DNA from: CAXRDE01 sp964229355
Lineage (GTDB): Bacteria; Cyanobacteriota; Sericytochromatia; UBA7694
Reading direction: 5' to 3'
DNA length: 64,000 nt
NCBI GenBank assembly: GCA_964229355.1
Contig: CAXRDE010000011.1
Coordinates: forward strand, 58,892 to 122,891
The notes below the pieces were generated by a model that saw only the letters and a list, made by a program, of their open reading frames with translations, had not been told where the DNA came from and did not search any database. The translations under genes and the position numbers were made by a program. This document shows positions 1-8,150 of this stretch, one piece after another (the stretch's first letter is position 1; each line of letters begins with the position of its first letter).

Positions 1-1244
1 GCCGCCAAACCGGCCTGGCCGACGGCATTGTCATTACCCCTTCCCACAATCCCCCTGAAGATGGCGGTTTCAAATACAATCCCCCCAACGGTGGGCCTGC
101 CGATGTTCACATCACCCGTTGGGTCGAAAACCGTGCCAATGAACTGCTGGGCCAAAACCTGTCGGGCATTCAGCGCATGGCCTTTGAAAAAGCCCTGCGC
201 GCAGGCACCACCCACCGCCACGATTACCTGAAACACTATGTGGCTGATCTGGCCCAGGTCATCGATATGCAGCTGTTACGGGACAGTGGCATTCATGTGG
301 GCGTGCACCCACTCGGTGGCGCAGGGGTTCACTATTGGGGAGCCATTGCCGAACATTACCACCTCAACCTGACCGTGCTCTCCACCGTGGTGGATCCCAG
401 TTTTCGGTTTATGAGCATTGACTGGGATGGACGTATCCGCATGGATCCCTCGTCACCTTACGCCATGCACCGCCTCATTGATCTCAAAGACCAGTACGAC
501 ATTGCCTTTGCCTGCGACACCGACCATGACCGTCACGGCATTGTGGCGCCGAGTGTGGGCCTCATGCAGCCCAACCATTACCTGAGCGTGGCCATTGATT
601 ACCTCTTCCGCCACCGCAGCGACTGGCCCGAAACGGCCGCCGTGGGCAAAACCCTCGTGAGTTCATCGATGATTGATCGCGTCGCCGCGCAGCTGGGGCG
701 TCCCTTGTACGAAGTGCCCGTGGGCTTTAAATACTTTGTCGATGGCCTGTTAACCGGCGCCTTAGGGTTTGGGGGCGAAGAAAGTGCCGGTGCTTCCTTT
801 TTGCGCCATAACGGTCAGGTGTGGAGCACCGATAAAGACGGCCTGATTCCCGCCCTGCTCTCGGCAGAAATGACGGCCCGAGAAGGCAAGGATCCGGGGC
901 AATTGTATCAGGCACTTACCCAGAAATTGGGCGAGCCTGTGGCGCAGCGCAAAGAAGCCCCGGCCACCCCCGAGCAAAAAAGCCGTTTAAAGGGGCTGTC
1001 ACCCGAGCAAGTGAGTTCCACAGAACTGGCCGGTGAGATCATCACCCAAAAGCTGACCCGAGCCCCCGGTAACGACGAAGCCATTGGTGGACTCAAGGTC
1101 ACCACCCAAAACGGTTGGTTTGCCGCCCGTCCTTCGGGCACCGAAGACATTTACAAGATCTATGCCGAAAGCTTTGTGGGCAACGATCACCTGGAGCGAA
1201 TTCTGGAAGAAGCCCAGGTGATTGTCTCTAAAGCCCTGGCCTAA
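1..1244 (+). CDS. pgm: Phosphoglucomutase (alpha-D-glucose-specific), 5' truncated by window edge
   Basis: Interconverts glucose 1-phosphate and glucose 6-phosphate in the cytoplasm, linking glycogen and cell-envelope sugar synthesis to glycolysis. The frame is open from base 3, so the start lies outside the window and about 413 residues are visible. The phosphoserine loop TPSHNPPEDGG is present, with the catalytic serine codon at 42-44. The metal-binding DTDHDRHG is at 516-539, the sugar-specificity loop GEESAGA at 774-794, and the phosphate-binding loop RPSGTED at 1128-1148. All four signatures match the Escherichia coli Pgm type (about 546 residues) rather than the ManB/PMM type. The downstream oxidoreductase starts 2 bases after the stop, so the two are probably cotranscribed. 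Confidence 0.95.
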   Translation, partial: RQTGLADGIVITPSHNPPEDGGFKYNPPNGGPADVHITRWVENRANELLGQNLSGIQRMAFEKALRAGTTHRHDYLKHYVADLAQVIDMQLLRDSGIHVGVHPLGGAGVHYWGAIAEHYHLNLTVLSTVVDPSFRFMSIDWDGRIRMDPSSPYAMHRLIDLKDQYDIAFACDTDHDRHGIVAPSVGLMQPNHYLSVAIDYLFRHRSDWPETAAVGKTLVSSSMIDRVAAQLGRPLYEVPVGFKYFVDGLLTGALGFGGEESAGASFLRHNGQVWSTDKDGLIPALLSAEMTAREGKDPGQLYQALTQKLGEPVAQRKEAPATPEQKSRLKGLSPEQVSSTELAGEIITQKLTRAPGNDEAIGGLKVTTQNGWFAARPSGTEDIYKIYAESFVGNDHLERILEEAQVIVSKALA

Positions 1245-1246
1245 TC

Positions 1247-2266
1247 ATGACGTTAACCCCCACCCGCTTTGCTTTACTGGGCTTTGGTCACTGGGGCCCC
1301 AATTATGCCCGTTTGATGCATCAGCACACAGACGCAAAGCTGGTGGCCTGCATTGACCCGAGCCCCGAGCGACAAGCAGCGGCGCAACGGGCGTACCCTG
1401 GGGTGGGGGTGTACCCAGACTTTGCAACAGCACTGGCCCACGAAAGCATCGATGCCGTGGTCATTGCCACGCCCACCCACACCCATGTTCCACTGGTGGA
1501 AGCGGCGTTGGCTGCGGGTTGTCATGTGCTCTGTGAAAAACCGCTGAGTTTAAGTGCAACGCAGTGTCTGGCGCTGCAACATCAGGCAAAACAGCAGCAA
1601 AAGGCCTTAATGGTGGATCATACCTTTTTGTTTCATGGGGGTCTTCGCGCCCTCAAAGGGCAGCTTCAGGAGCTGGGGCAATTGTATTACCTCACCAGCA
1701 CCCGCACCAATCTGGGACCCATTCGCCAGGATGTGGGGGCACTGGCAGATCTGGCCACCCATGACATTGCGATCTTTAACTGGCTGCTCAACGACCTGCC
1801 GCAGCAGGTGTCGGCCAGCGGGCATCGCTTTTTGCCCCATGATCTTGAAGACGTGGTGTTTGCCAGCCTGTGGTATCCCAACGGTGTGGTGGCTCACCTG
1901 CATTCCAGCTGGTTAAACCCGGTCAAGGTGCGGCAAATGACCGTGGTGGGCAGTCAAAAAATGCTCACCTGGGACGATATGCATCCCCAGGAACCCCTGC
2001 GCATTTATGAGGCCACCGTGGCACCAGAGCCCTATTACGCAGACTTTGGGCAATTCAAGCTCTTGCCCCAGCGCGGCGCCGTGCACATGCCCGCCCTGGT
2101 ACAACATGAGCCGCTGGCAGAGGTCTTCAACACCTTCTTAGGGGCGATACATCAGAGCTCAGAAACAGGATCCGATGGTCACTTTGCGGCAGGCGTGGCA
2201 CGGGTCTTAAGCGCCCTGCAGCAGTCGATGAAGCAGCAGGGCGCACCGGTCACTGTCGCGGTCTAA
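1247..2266 (+). CDS. Gfo/Idh/MocA family NAD(P)-dependent oxidoreductase
   Basis: A 339-residue cytoplasmic oxidoreductase, probably acting on a sugar or nucleotide sugar; the substrate cannot be read from sequence. The N-terminal Rossmann fold shows GFGHWG at residues 12-17, and the family's EKPL motif is at 97-100, where the lysine helps catalysis. The C-terminal half has the usual beta-sheet dimerisation domain. ATG lies 2 bases after the pgm stop, which suggests translational coupling and a link to sugar-phosphate metabolism. Its stop codon is shared with the convergent gshA (CTAA at 2263-2266). Family assignment is secure; the specific reaction is not. Confidence 0.85.
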   Translation: MTLTPTRFALLGFGHWGPNYARLMHQHTDAKLVACIDPSPERQAAAQRAYPGVGVYPDFATALAHESIDAVVIATPTHTHVPLVEAALAAGCHVLCEKPLSLSATQCLALQHQAKQQQKALMVDHTFLFHGGLRALKGQLQELGQLYYLTSTRTNLGPIRQDVGALADLATHDIAIFNWLLNDLPQQVSASGHRFLPHDLEDVVFASLWYPNGVVAHLHSSWLNPVKVRQMTVVGSQKMLTWDDMHPQEPLRIYEATVAPEPYYADFGQFKLLPQRGAVHMPALVQHEPLAEVFNTFLGAIHQSSETGSDGHFAAGVARVLSALQQSMKQQGAPVTVAV

Positions 2267-3843
2267 GCCTTTAAGCTGTGGCTAAAACGGTCCAAATACT
2301 CTGCAAAGGTGCCACTGTCCGCTTGTTCAATGGCCTGTTTCTGAGCCAGCGACTCCTCGACCCACTGAGCAAGCACCTGCTGACGATCCGCAGAAATACT
2401 CAGGTTTTTCAGGGTGGCTTCATGGCGCTCCGACCACTGCGCGGCCCAGTCTAAAAATTCTAAGTTTTGGCCTTCAAGCTCTGCCAGCACCCGCGCAGAG
2501 GGGGTGAGTTCAGGCTGTTCCAAATAGCGGGCATAGCGATCCAGCATGGCGGTGTAGTTTGAGCCCGGCACATGCTTGTCTAAGGTCTGGGCCAGCAAGC
2601 CCATCTGTTCAAAAACCCGTTTGGCCCAGTCTACTAACAGTACCGACTCGCCCTTGCGTTGTAGTTCAACACCGGGTTGACGCCCATAGAGCGCCGCTTG
2701 CTGGTGGTTGTATGCCAGTTCGAGCTCTTCAGTTTTATCAATGGGAGGGTTGGGTGACAGCAGACAGTACAACAAGAACAACCGAATAAACTGCATTTGC
2801 TCCTGGTGAATCCCAATGGGCGAATCAAACTGTGCATCGAGGGCACGTACTTCCACATAGGCCACCCCGCGCTCACGCAAGGCCCGGAAGGGGCGCTCAC
2901 CACCGGACACCGGCTGTTTAGGCCGCGCCAGGGCATAGTGTTCGTTTTCGATTTGCAAGAGGTGGGTATTGAGCTGGCGGTAAGTGCCGTCATCGTTCTG
3001 TAGGCCAATGACCTCAAAGCCGGGACAGGGGGTGGTAATGGCCTGGTACAAGGAGCTTAAATAGTCGGTCAAACTGTTGTAGTTCACCGAACTGGTACAA
3101 CGTGAAGAATTGACATACCCAATGCGACTCATGCGCAAAGATGTAGCATAGGGCCCCAACAGGGTACGGGATTTAAACCCCGACAGTTCTTTGGGTTGAC
3201 GTTTTAAGAACGAGGCATCAATGGCGGGGGTAGCGCCCATCAAATAGGCCAGTAACCAGCTCAGGCGTGAGTAATTGCGCAGCAAAGCCAGGTAATTTTC
3301 AGAGACAAACACCGACAGGCGGCGATGATCCCGCACCCGATTGTGCAGGCGCTCCCAAAAACTATGCTGCCAGGAAAAGTTAAAGTGCACCCCTGAAATC
3401 ACCTGCATTTGCTTACCGTAGCGATTGGCCAGGCCCTGGCGGTACACGGTTTTGAGATGCCCCGAGAGGGAAGCGCCAAATTTGGCCGGGTGAATCTCTT
3501 CGGGCTTGAGATCAGCAGGCATGCTCTGCAGCCACAGATGCTCGTCGGCGGGCAGTTGCTGAGCCGTAAAGCCATGGATTTCATACAGGGCTTGCTCTAA
3601 AGCATCAAAGTTTTCATAGGGCTGGGTCACCAGCTCCAGTTGAGACTCAGCAAAGTCCAGGGTAATGTGGGGGTGCGTCAGCGCAGAACCCAGGGTCTCA
3701 GGATGAGGCGTCTGGGCCAGACCACGGGAGGCATTCACCCGTAACATTTCGCGTTCTACACCGGCCATCATGCGTTCACTGTGCTGCCAATCTTCAGCGC
3801 TTAACAGCTTGATAAGGGCATAATAGGAAATTCCCTGGGACAT
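2263..3843 (-). CDS. gshA: Glutamate-cysteine ligase (proteobacterial type)
   Basis: Catalyses the ATP-dependent joining of glutamate and cysteine, the first step of glutathione synthesis. The 526-residue protein aligns end to end with E. coli GshA (518 residues). Conserved blocks are MAGVEREMLRVN near the N-terminus, LGSALTHPHITLDFAE (51-66), GVHFNFS (151-157), QIENEHYALARPK (297-309) and ERGVAYVEVRALD (324-336), which bind ATP, metal and glutamate. ATG at 3843 is preceded by AAGAGA. No gshB is in the window. The gamma-proteobacterial type outside that group is often explained by transfer, but this cannot be tested here. It ends inside the shared stop with the convergent oxidoreductase. Confidence 0.95.
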   Translation of the reverse strand: MSQGISYYALIKLLSAEDWQHSERMMAGVEREMLRVNASRGLAQTPHPETLGSALTHPHITLDFAESQLELVTQPYENFDALEQALYEIHGFTAQQLPADEHLWLQSMPADLKPEEIHPAKFGASLSGHLKTVYRQGLANRYGKQMQVISGVHFNFSWQHSFWERLHNRVRDHRRLSVFVSENYLALLRNYSRLSWLLAYLMGATPAIDASFLKRQPKELSGFKSRTLLGPYATSLRMSRIGYVNSSRCTSSVNYNSLTDYLSSLYQAITTPCPGFEVIGLQNDDGTYRQLNTHLLQIENEHYALARPKQPVSGGERPFRALRERGVAYVEVRALDAQFDSPIGIHQEQMQFIRLFLLYCLLSPNPPIDKTEELELAYNHQQAALYGRQPGVELQRKGESVLLVDWAKRVFEQMGLLAQTLDKHVPGSNYTAMLDRYARYLEQPELTPSARVLAELEGQNLEFLDWAAQWSERHEATLKNLSISADRQQVLAQWVEESLAQKQAIEQADSGTFAEYLDRFSHSLKA

Positions 3844-3916
3844 AATGATTCTCTTTTGACTTTTTTTTAATACTGAGCAGGGTATTCTAACCCAACACGC
3901 AAGTTAATGCATAGCT

Positions 3917-3922
3917 TACAAT
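3917..3922 (+). promoter_or_regulatory. Candidate -10 element for the DoxX gene
   Basis: TACAAT stands 39 bases before the DoxX start codon in the 118-base divergent region between gshA and doxX. No good -35 hexamer is visible at the usual spacing, so this is a weak call. Confidence 0.3.
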
Positions 3923-3961
3923 AGGCAGCAATCGAATACGCACAGAAAGTGTCATGCTTTT

Positions 3962-4387
3962 ATGAACCACAACACATCACTGTCTCTGGGGTTACTGGTC
4001 TTACGATTGGGTTTTGGCGGTCTCATGCTGACCCACGGTATCCCCAAACTCATGAATTACAGCACCCTGGCCTCCCAGTTTCCAGACCCCATTGGCATGG
4101 GCAGTCAAATCAGCCTCTTGTTAGCCATTGGGGCCGAAGTGGGCTGCTCGCTTTTACTCATTCTGGGACTGTTTACCCGCCTGGCCACGCTCCCCTTGAT
4201 TATCACCATGCTGGTGGCCGCGTTGATTGTCCACGGGGCCGATCCCTTTGCAAAAAAAGAAGCGGCTCTGACGTTTTTAATCAGTTATGTGACCCTTCTG
4301 ATGACGGGGCCGGGGCGTTACGCCTTGGACGTGTGGATTGCACCACACCTTCCACGTGCGCGTAAAAATGAGCACTTAGACGATTAG
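3962..4387 (+). CDS. DoxX family membrane protein
   Basis: A 141-residue inner-membrane protein with four hydrophobic segments. The DoxX hallmarks are an early LRLGFGGLMLTHGIPKL stretch and GPGRYALDVWI near the end. Family members are small redox- or quinone-associated membrane proteins; the exact role here is unknown. No clear Shine-Dalgarno sequence precedes the ATG. The last 107 bases overlap the 3' end of the convergent rsmA. The conserved GRYALD block lies inside that overlap, so this gene is not an artefact of the opposite frame. Confidence 0.85.
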   Translation: MNHNTSLSLGLLVLRLGFGGLMLTHGIPKLMNYSTLASQFPDPIGMGSQISLLLAIGAEVGCSLLLILGLFTRLATLPLIITMLVAALIVHGADPFAKKEAALTFLISYVTLLMTGPGRYALDVWIAPHLPRARKNEHLDD

Positions 4388-5198
4388 ACAGCGCACACAG
4401 CGCCTGCAGGTCGAGGATTTCCCCCCGAATCCCAAAGTCGTAATCCTGTGCCGCCAAAAATTCCGAGGAAAAGCCCATGGCCTTTAAGGCATTGCGCAGG
4501 GTTTTGCGGCGCATCTGATAAATCTGGCGTACCAGCTTCCAGAAAAAAGCCAGATGTTCCGGCTCGATAACAGGTGTCGTACGGGGTTGAAAGCGTACCA
4601 GGGCAGAGTCCACTTTGGGAGCAGGCTTGAAGAGATGGCGTGGCAAATGGGCCAAAATCTCCACTTCCGCCGCAAATTGCGCCGAAATGGTGAGCGCTCC
4701 AAACGCTTTAACACCGGGTTCTGCCGCCAGACGCTCCGCCACCTCTTTTTGCACCATCAGACAAATATCTGAAAACAAGGGCACAGAAGCGTCAATGCCC
4801 TGTTTAAAGGCTTTTTCATTTAAAGCCTTCATGACAATGGGCGACGTTAGGTGGTAGGGAATATTGGCAATCAATTTGCGTTGAACCAAAGGCACTTCAG
4901 GAAAAAGAGCGGCAAAATCACAGCGCATGACATCCTGATGAATCAGAGTTAAGCGTGGATGTCCCGCAAATTTTTCTTGCAGTAAACGGTATAAATCAGG
5001 ATCAATTTCAACGGCGGTCACATGAGCACCTTGCTCCAGCAGAATCTCGGTGAGTACACCGGGGCCGGGGCCGATTTCAAGCACATGGTCCTGTGCATCA
5101 ATTTCTAAAGGGGCCAGGGTTAAGCGTAACAGCTCGGGATCTTGAAAGAAGTTCTGGCTCCAGCGCTTCTTGGCACGAATTTTTGGTGGGTTTGACAT
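4281..5198 (-). CDS. rsmA: 16S rRNA (adenine1518-N6/adenine1519-N6)-dimethyltransferase
   Basis: Dimethylates two adjacent adenines in the 3' terminal hairpin of 16S rRNA during ribosome maturation. Of its 305 residues, the N-terminal KKRWSQNFFQD, SAM-binding EIGPGPGVL (41-49) and catalytic NIPYHLTSP (112-120, an N-x-P-Y motif) are all present, followed by the usual helical C-terminal domain. It is somewhat longer than the common 270-290 residues. The extra tail of roughly 35 residues, basic and proline-rich, is encoded in the region that overlaps convergent doxX. The start at 5198 faces the HEAT-repeat gene across 33-39 bases. Confidence 0.95.
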   Translation of the reverse strand: MSNPPKIRAKKRWSQNFFQDPELLRLTLAPLEIDAQDHVLEIGPGPGVLTEILLEQGAHVTAVEIDPDLYRLLQEKFAGHPRLTLIHQDVMRCDFAALFPEVPLVQRKLIANIPYHLTSPIVMKALNEKAFKQGIDASVPLFSDICLMVQKEVAERLAAEPGVKAFGALTISAQFAAEVEILAHLPRHLFKPAPKVDSALVRFQPRTTPVIEPEHLAFFWKLVRQIYQMRRKTLRNALKAMGFSSEFLAAQDYDFGIRGEILDLQALCALSNRLSAHFYAHVEGVVQSTRPRRNAPAPSSEGSHN

Positions 5199-5222
5199 GG
5201 CAGGTATTATACCTGAAATATG

Positions 5223-5231
5223 TGCTAAAAT
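5223..5231 (+). promoter_or_regulatory. Extended -10 promoter, probably giving a leaderless mRNA
   Basis: TGC followed by TAAAAT forms an extended -10 element. The next ATG in frame with the HEAT protein (5238) is six bases downstream, where transcription should begin. There is no Shine-Dalgarno sequence. The same TGCTAAAAT is found before hrpB and a close variant before def. Confidence 0.55.
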
Positions 5232-5237
5232 ATGCTC

Positions 5238-5939
5238 ATGAATGACAAAATACTTGGCGTTATTGCCGCAGGACTGTTGTTTAGCAGCCTGCCTGCAATA
5301 ACCACACCCACCTATGCAAAAGACACTTCGCGCATTCCCCAGGAGCAGAAGCTAAACGCGTATTTAAGCGATCTGCAAACCAACCGCGATCCCAATGTAC
5401 GGGCCAAAGCAGCTTCTTATCTGGGCATTCTCAAAGATCCATCAGCCTTACCTGCCCTCCACAAATCCCTGGTATCTGACGTGGCTGAGCAAGTGCGTAT
5501 CAACTCAGCCAACGCCATTGCCCGCATCAATAAAAAAGCCAGCGTTAAACAACTGTTGCAAGCCATTCGTCCCAACCGGGGCAAAACCGATGTACAAATC
5601 GCCATTATTCGTGCCTTAGGCGACATGGGTGACAATAGCAAAGAGTATTTAAGCGTCATTACCAATTTTTTGCGCAGTCCCAGCCCCTATATTCGTGAAG
5701 CCGTGGTCGAAGCCCTCTGGAAAATTCGAGACCCCCGTAGCACACGGATTATGAATGGTTTGGTAGAGCGAGAAAAAGAGCTGGTGGTACGTCTAAGCTT
5801 GATGAAGTACATTGCCGACTTCAAGAGCCCTGAGTCGATTCCTTTGCTCGAAAAAGTCGCTGCAAACCCCAAAGAGCATATTGATGTGCGTTCACTGGCT
5901 CGTGACGCCATCGACAAACTCGAAGCCATGGGACTTTAA
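5238..5939 (+). CDS. Exported HEAT-repeat protein
   Basis: A 233-residue protein with a Sec signal peptide (hydrophobic core LGVIAAGLLFSSLPA, likely cleavage after TYA). The mature part consists of tandem helical pairs typical of HEAT/PBS-lyase repeats: blocks such as DPNVRAKAASYLGILKDPSA, VRINSANAIARI and IREAVVEALWKIRDPRS recur at about 30-residue spacing. Such repeats are protein-binding scaffolds; no catalytic residues are visible. ATG 5238 is preferred over ATG 5232, because 5232 directly abuts the -10 element. The DUF58 gene begins 10 bases after the stop, so the two are probably one operon with the SDR pair. Confidence 0.75.
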   Translation: MNDKILGVIAAGLLFSSLPAITTPTYAKDTSRIPQEQKLNAYLSDLQTNRDPNVRAKAASYLGILKDPSALPALHKSLVSDVAEQVRINSANAIARINKKASVKQLLQAIRPNRGKTDVQIAIIRALGDMGDNSKEYLSVITNFLRSPSPYIREAVVEALWKIRDPRSTRIMNGLVEREKELVVRLSLMKYIADFKSPESIPLLEKVAANPKEHIDVRSLARDAIDKLEAMGL

Positions 5940-5949
5940 ATCCACAAGC

Positions 5950-7080
5950 ATGTGGAAATTTACCGCCCCGCTGATCGTCCTTTTTTTGACCGCTATCTTT
6001 TTGTTTTTGGCAGCCACTAATATTCAGGGCGGCTGGCTTTATTTTGTAGATGCTTTACTGTGGAGTGTGGTACTGCTGGGTTTTTTAATGCCCTTGTTCC
6101 AAAGCCGTCGGGTGCAATTGGAGCGATATACCCAGGGTGCTTTGCTAACAGGTCAACCCTTGACTCTCTTCACGCAATTAAAAAATCTTAGCCGCTGGCC
6201 GCTCAGCTTTATGAACCTGACCGAATACCGTCCACAGGCCTTGCGGACCCTAAGCCCTGATACCGATCACGTTTTGGCACAAGACTTTATCGATCACTTA
6301 AAACCTAAATCCATTCATACCCTCAAAAGCGAATACACACCCACCCAACCGGGTATTCACACCTTAGAAAAAGCCCTCACCGGCTCTTTTGGCGCCCTGG
6401 GCCTATTGGGCGTTTATCGCAAACAGCCCCACCGTTTTGCTTTTGTGGTCAAACCGACCCCTCCCGAAATCGGGCTCAAGGTCAACTCCCCCGAGTTACA
6501 ACAAGCTCTCAAATCTGCACACCAACCCCAACAAAACCCTGAAGACATCTCCCATTTTCGAGATTACCAACCTGGCGATAATCGCCGGGCCATTCACTGG
6601 CGCAACAGTGCCCGCCAACAGAGCCTTGTGGTGGGCGAAGCCCGACAGGACCCCTTACAACGGGCCAGTTTATGGGTCAATGTACACGCAGGGCAGGCCC
6701 GAGAGGTGGCAACAGCAGTCATGACTCAGGCCATTGCCGTAGCCCATCTTCTCCATGAACAGCAACTGGTTCTACACTGCGAAGCACCGCCTGCACAGCT
6801 CGAGTTTTGGCAAGATTATGGTTTGCTTGTACCTCAGCGCCGAATGGAAGAAGCCAAAACCTGGGAAGAATTAGCCCAGTGGTTGGCTCACCTTGAACAA
6901 GACGCACCCGCCGCCCTTGTTTTCAGCCCCCAGAGCGGTGCCTTGCATGTGATCGTTACCGATCAGATAGATCCCCAATGGCACGAAGCGGTGTCCATCC
7001 AGAACGTACCGGTGTTATGTTTCTGTATGCAAGCTCCCTCTCATGCCCTGCCTCCAGGGTGGAGCATACAACGCTTTTAG
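5950..7080 (+). CDS. DUF58 domain membrane protein
   Basis: A 376-residue protein with two N-terminal membrane segments (roughly residues 5-20 and 25-42) and a cytoplasmic DUF58 domain. The DUF58 signature Y-x-PGD-x-RR-x-IHWRNSAR is clear, in a block reading FRDYQPGDNRRAIHWRNSAR. DUF58 proteins usually accompany MoxR ATPases and von Willebrand A proteins and are thought to help assemble or activate complexes. No MoxR is nearby; the neighbours are a HEAT scaffold upstream and two SDR enzymes downstream. ATG 5950 is chosen because it places the first membrane helix at the N-terminus and follows the HEAT stop by 10 bases. Confidence 0.8.
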   Translation: MWKFTAPLIVLFLTAIFLFLAATNIQGGWLYFVDALLWSVVLLGFLMPLFQSRRVQLERYTQGALLTGQPLTLFTQLKNLSRWPLSFMNLTEYRPQALRTLSPDTDHVLAQDFIDHLKPKSIHTLKSEYTPTQPGIHTLEKALTGSFGALGLLGVYRKQPHRFAFVVKPTPPEIGLKVNSPELQQALKSAHQPQQNPEDISHFRDYQPGDNRRAIHWRNSARQQSLVVGEARQDPLQRASLWVNVHAGQAREVATAVMTQAIAVAHLLHEQQLVLHCEAPPAQLEFWQDYGLLVPQRRMEEAKTWEELAQWLAHLEQDAPAALVFSPQSGALHVIVTDQIDPQWHEAVSIQNVPVLCFCMQAPSHALPPGWSIQRF

Positions 7081-7106
7081 AGTTTTTAGACAAAGGAACC
7101 TCTCCC

Positions 7107-8150
7107 GTGAAACATATTCTGATTACCGGAGGTGCCGGTTTTTTAGGGCAGCACCTGATTTACCGTCTCCTACAGTCCCCCGCTGGCAAACGCCCCTTGC
7201 GCATAAGGGTCGTGGATCTAAAGCCCCCCCAATACCCCGTGTTTGGCCAATTGCTTGAGGATCCTATTCTCAGTTACCACTTTGATCTGGACATTACCCA
7301 ACCCGAAACCCTTACCCCTTACTTTGAAGGCATTGATACGGTTTTTCACCTGGCCGGGCTGGTGTCTTTTTCGCGCTTACATCAAGAACTGCTTTATAAA
7401 GTCAACACAGAAGGCACCCGCCACGTCGCGGAAGCTGCAGCGCGTGCAGGCGCTGAGCAGTTTATTCACATCAGTTCAGTGGCAGCCATTGGCTACCCTT
7501 CGGGTCAAAATCCTGACCAGGCCATTGATGAAAACTTTGCTTTTGACTGGGAGCATGCTCGTCGGGAAAACCTCAAGCATTATATGTTGTCTAAAAAAGC
7601 CGCAGAAGAGGTCATTCAGGGGTACGTGGAACAGCACCCCCAAACCCGTTGGCTGATTGCGAACCCGGCCCTGATGTTTGGGCCAGGAGACGTAAATAAC
7701 ACCCGCAAACTCATTCAAGGCATTCGCTCAGGTCGTTTTCCTTCTCAACCGCCTGGCGGGACCTATGTGGTGGATGTGCGTGATGTGGTTCAGGGACTGA
7801 TGGCCCTATGTCAAAAGGGCCGTTCGGGTGAACGCTATATCATCGGCGGATTCAATCTAAAATTCACAGACATGAATGCCATTACCGCAGCTGCAGTGAA
7901 TGCCTTCCCCCCCCCCACGGTGCTGCCCCATCTGAGCAAACCGTTGCTGTGTAAACTCTTTGCCCTGTGGGAGCAGACCTCCCAGACGCCTGTCAATATT
8001 TCCGCCGACAATATCGAAGCGGGTTTCCGCTGCCGCTATTTTCAGGCCCAAAAAGCGCAGCAGGAACTGGGCTGGCAGGTCAATATTCCCTTTCGCCAGA
8101 GCATTGGGGACGCCTACCACTGGCTGAGTGAAAGAGAGCTGGTGTCATGA
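7107..8150 (+). CDS. NAD-dependent epimerase/dehydratase (extended SDR), copy 1
   Basis: A 347-residue extended short-chain dehydrogenase/reductase. The Rossmann motif TGGAGFLG is at residues 7-14, the catalytic serine lies in ISSVAAIGYP, and the Y-x-x-x-K pair is in YMLSK. It resembles dihydroflavonol-4-reductase and 3-beta-hydroxysteroid dehydrogenase-like enzymes; the substrate is unknown. The start is taken as GTG 7107, because AAAGGA (7092-7097) precedes it at good spacing and the Rossmann strand starts at residue 3. Earlier ATG codons would add a non-homologous extension inside the DUF58 gene. It overlaps the second SDR by ATGA (8147-8150). Confidence 0.85.
   Translation: MKHILITGGAGFLGQHLIYRLLQSPAGKRPLRIRVVDLKPPQYPVFGQLLEDPILSYHFDLDITQPETLTPYFEGIDTVFHLAGLVSFSRLHQELLYKVNTEGTRHVAEAAARAGAEQFIHISSVAAIGYPSGQNPDQAIDENFAFDWEHARRENLKHYMLSKKAAEEVIQGYVEQHPQTRWLIANPALMFGPGDVNNTRKLIQGIRSGRFPSQPPGGTYVVDVRDVVQGLMALCQKGRSGERYIIGGFNLKFTDMNAITAAAVNAFPPPTVLPHLSKPLLCKLFALWEQTSQTPVNISADNIEAGFRCRYFQAQKAQQELGWQVNIPFRQSIGDAYHWLSERELVS

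Noticed and set aside
3949..4365. Second plus-strand frame overlapping the DoxX gene
   Set aside because: Its translation is low-complexity His/Ser-rich and unlike any family, while the other frame encodes DoxX motifs.
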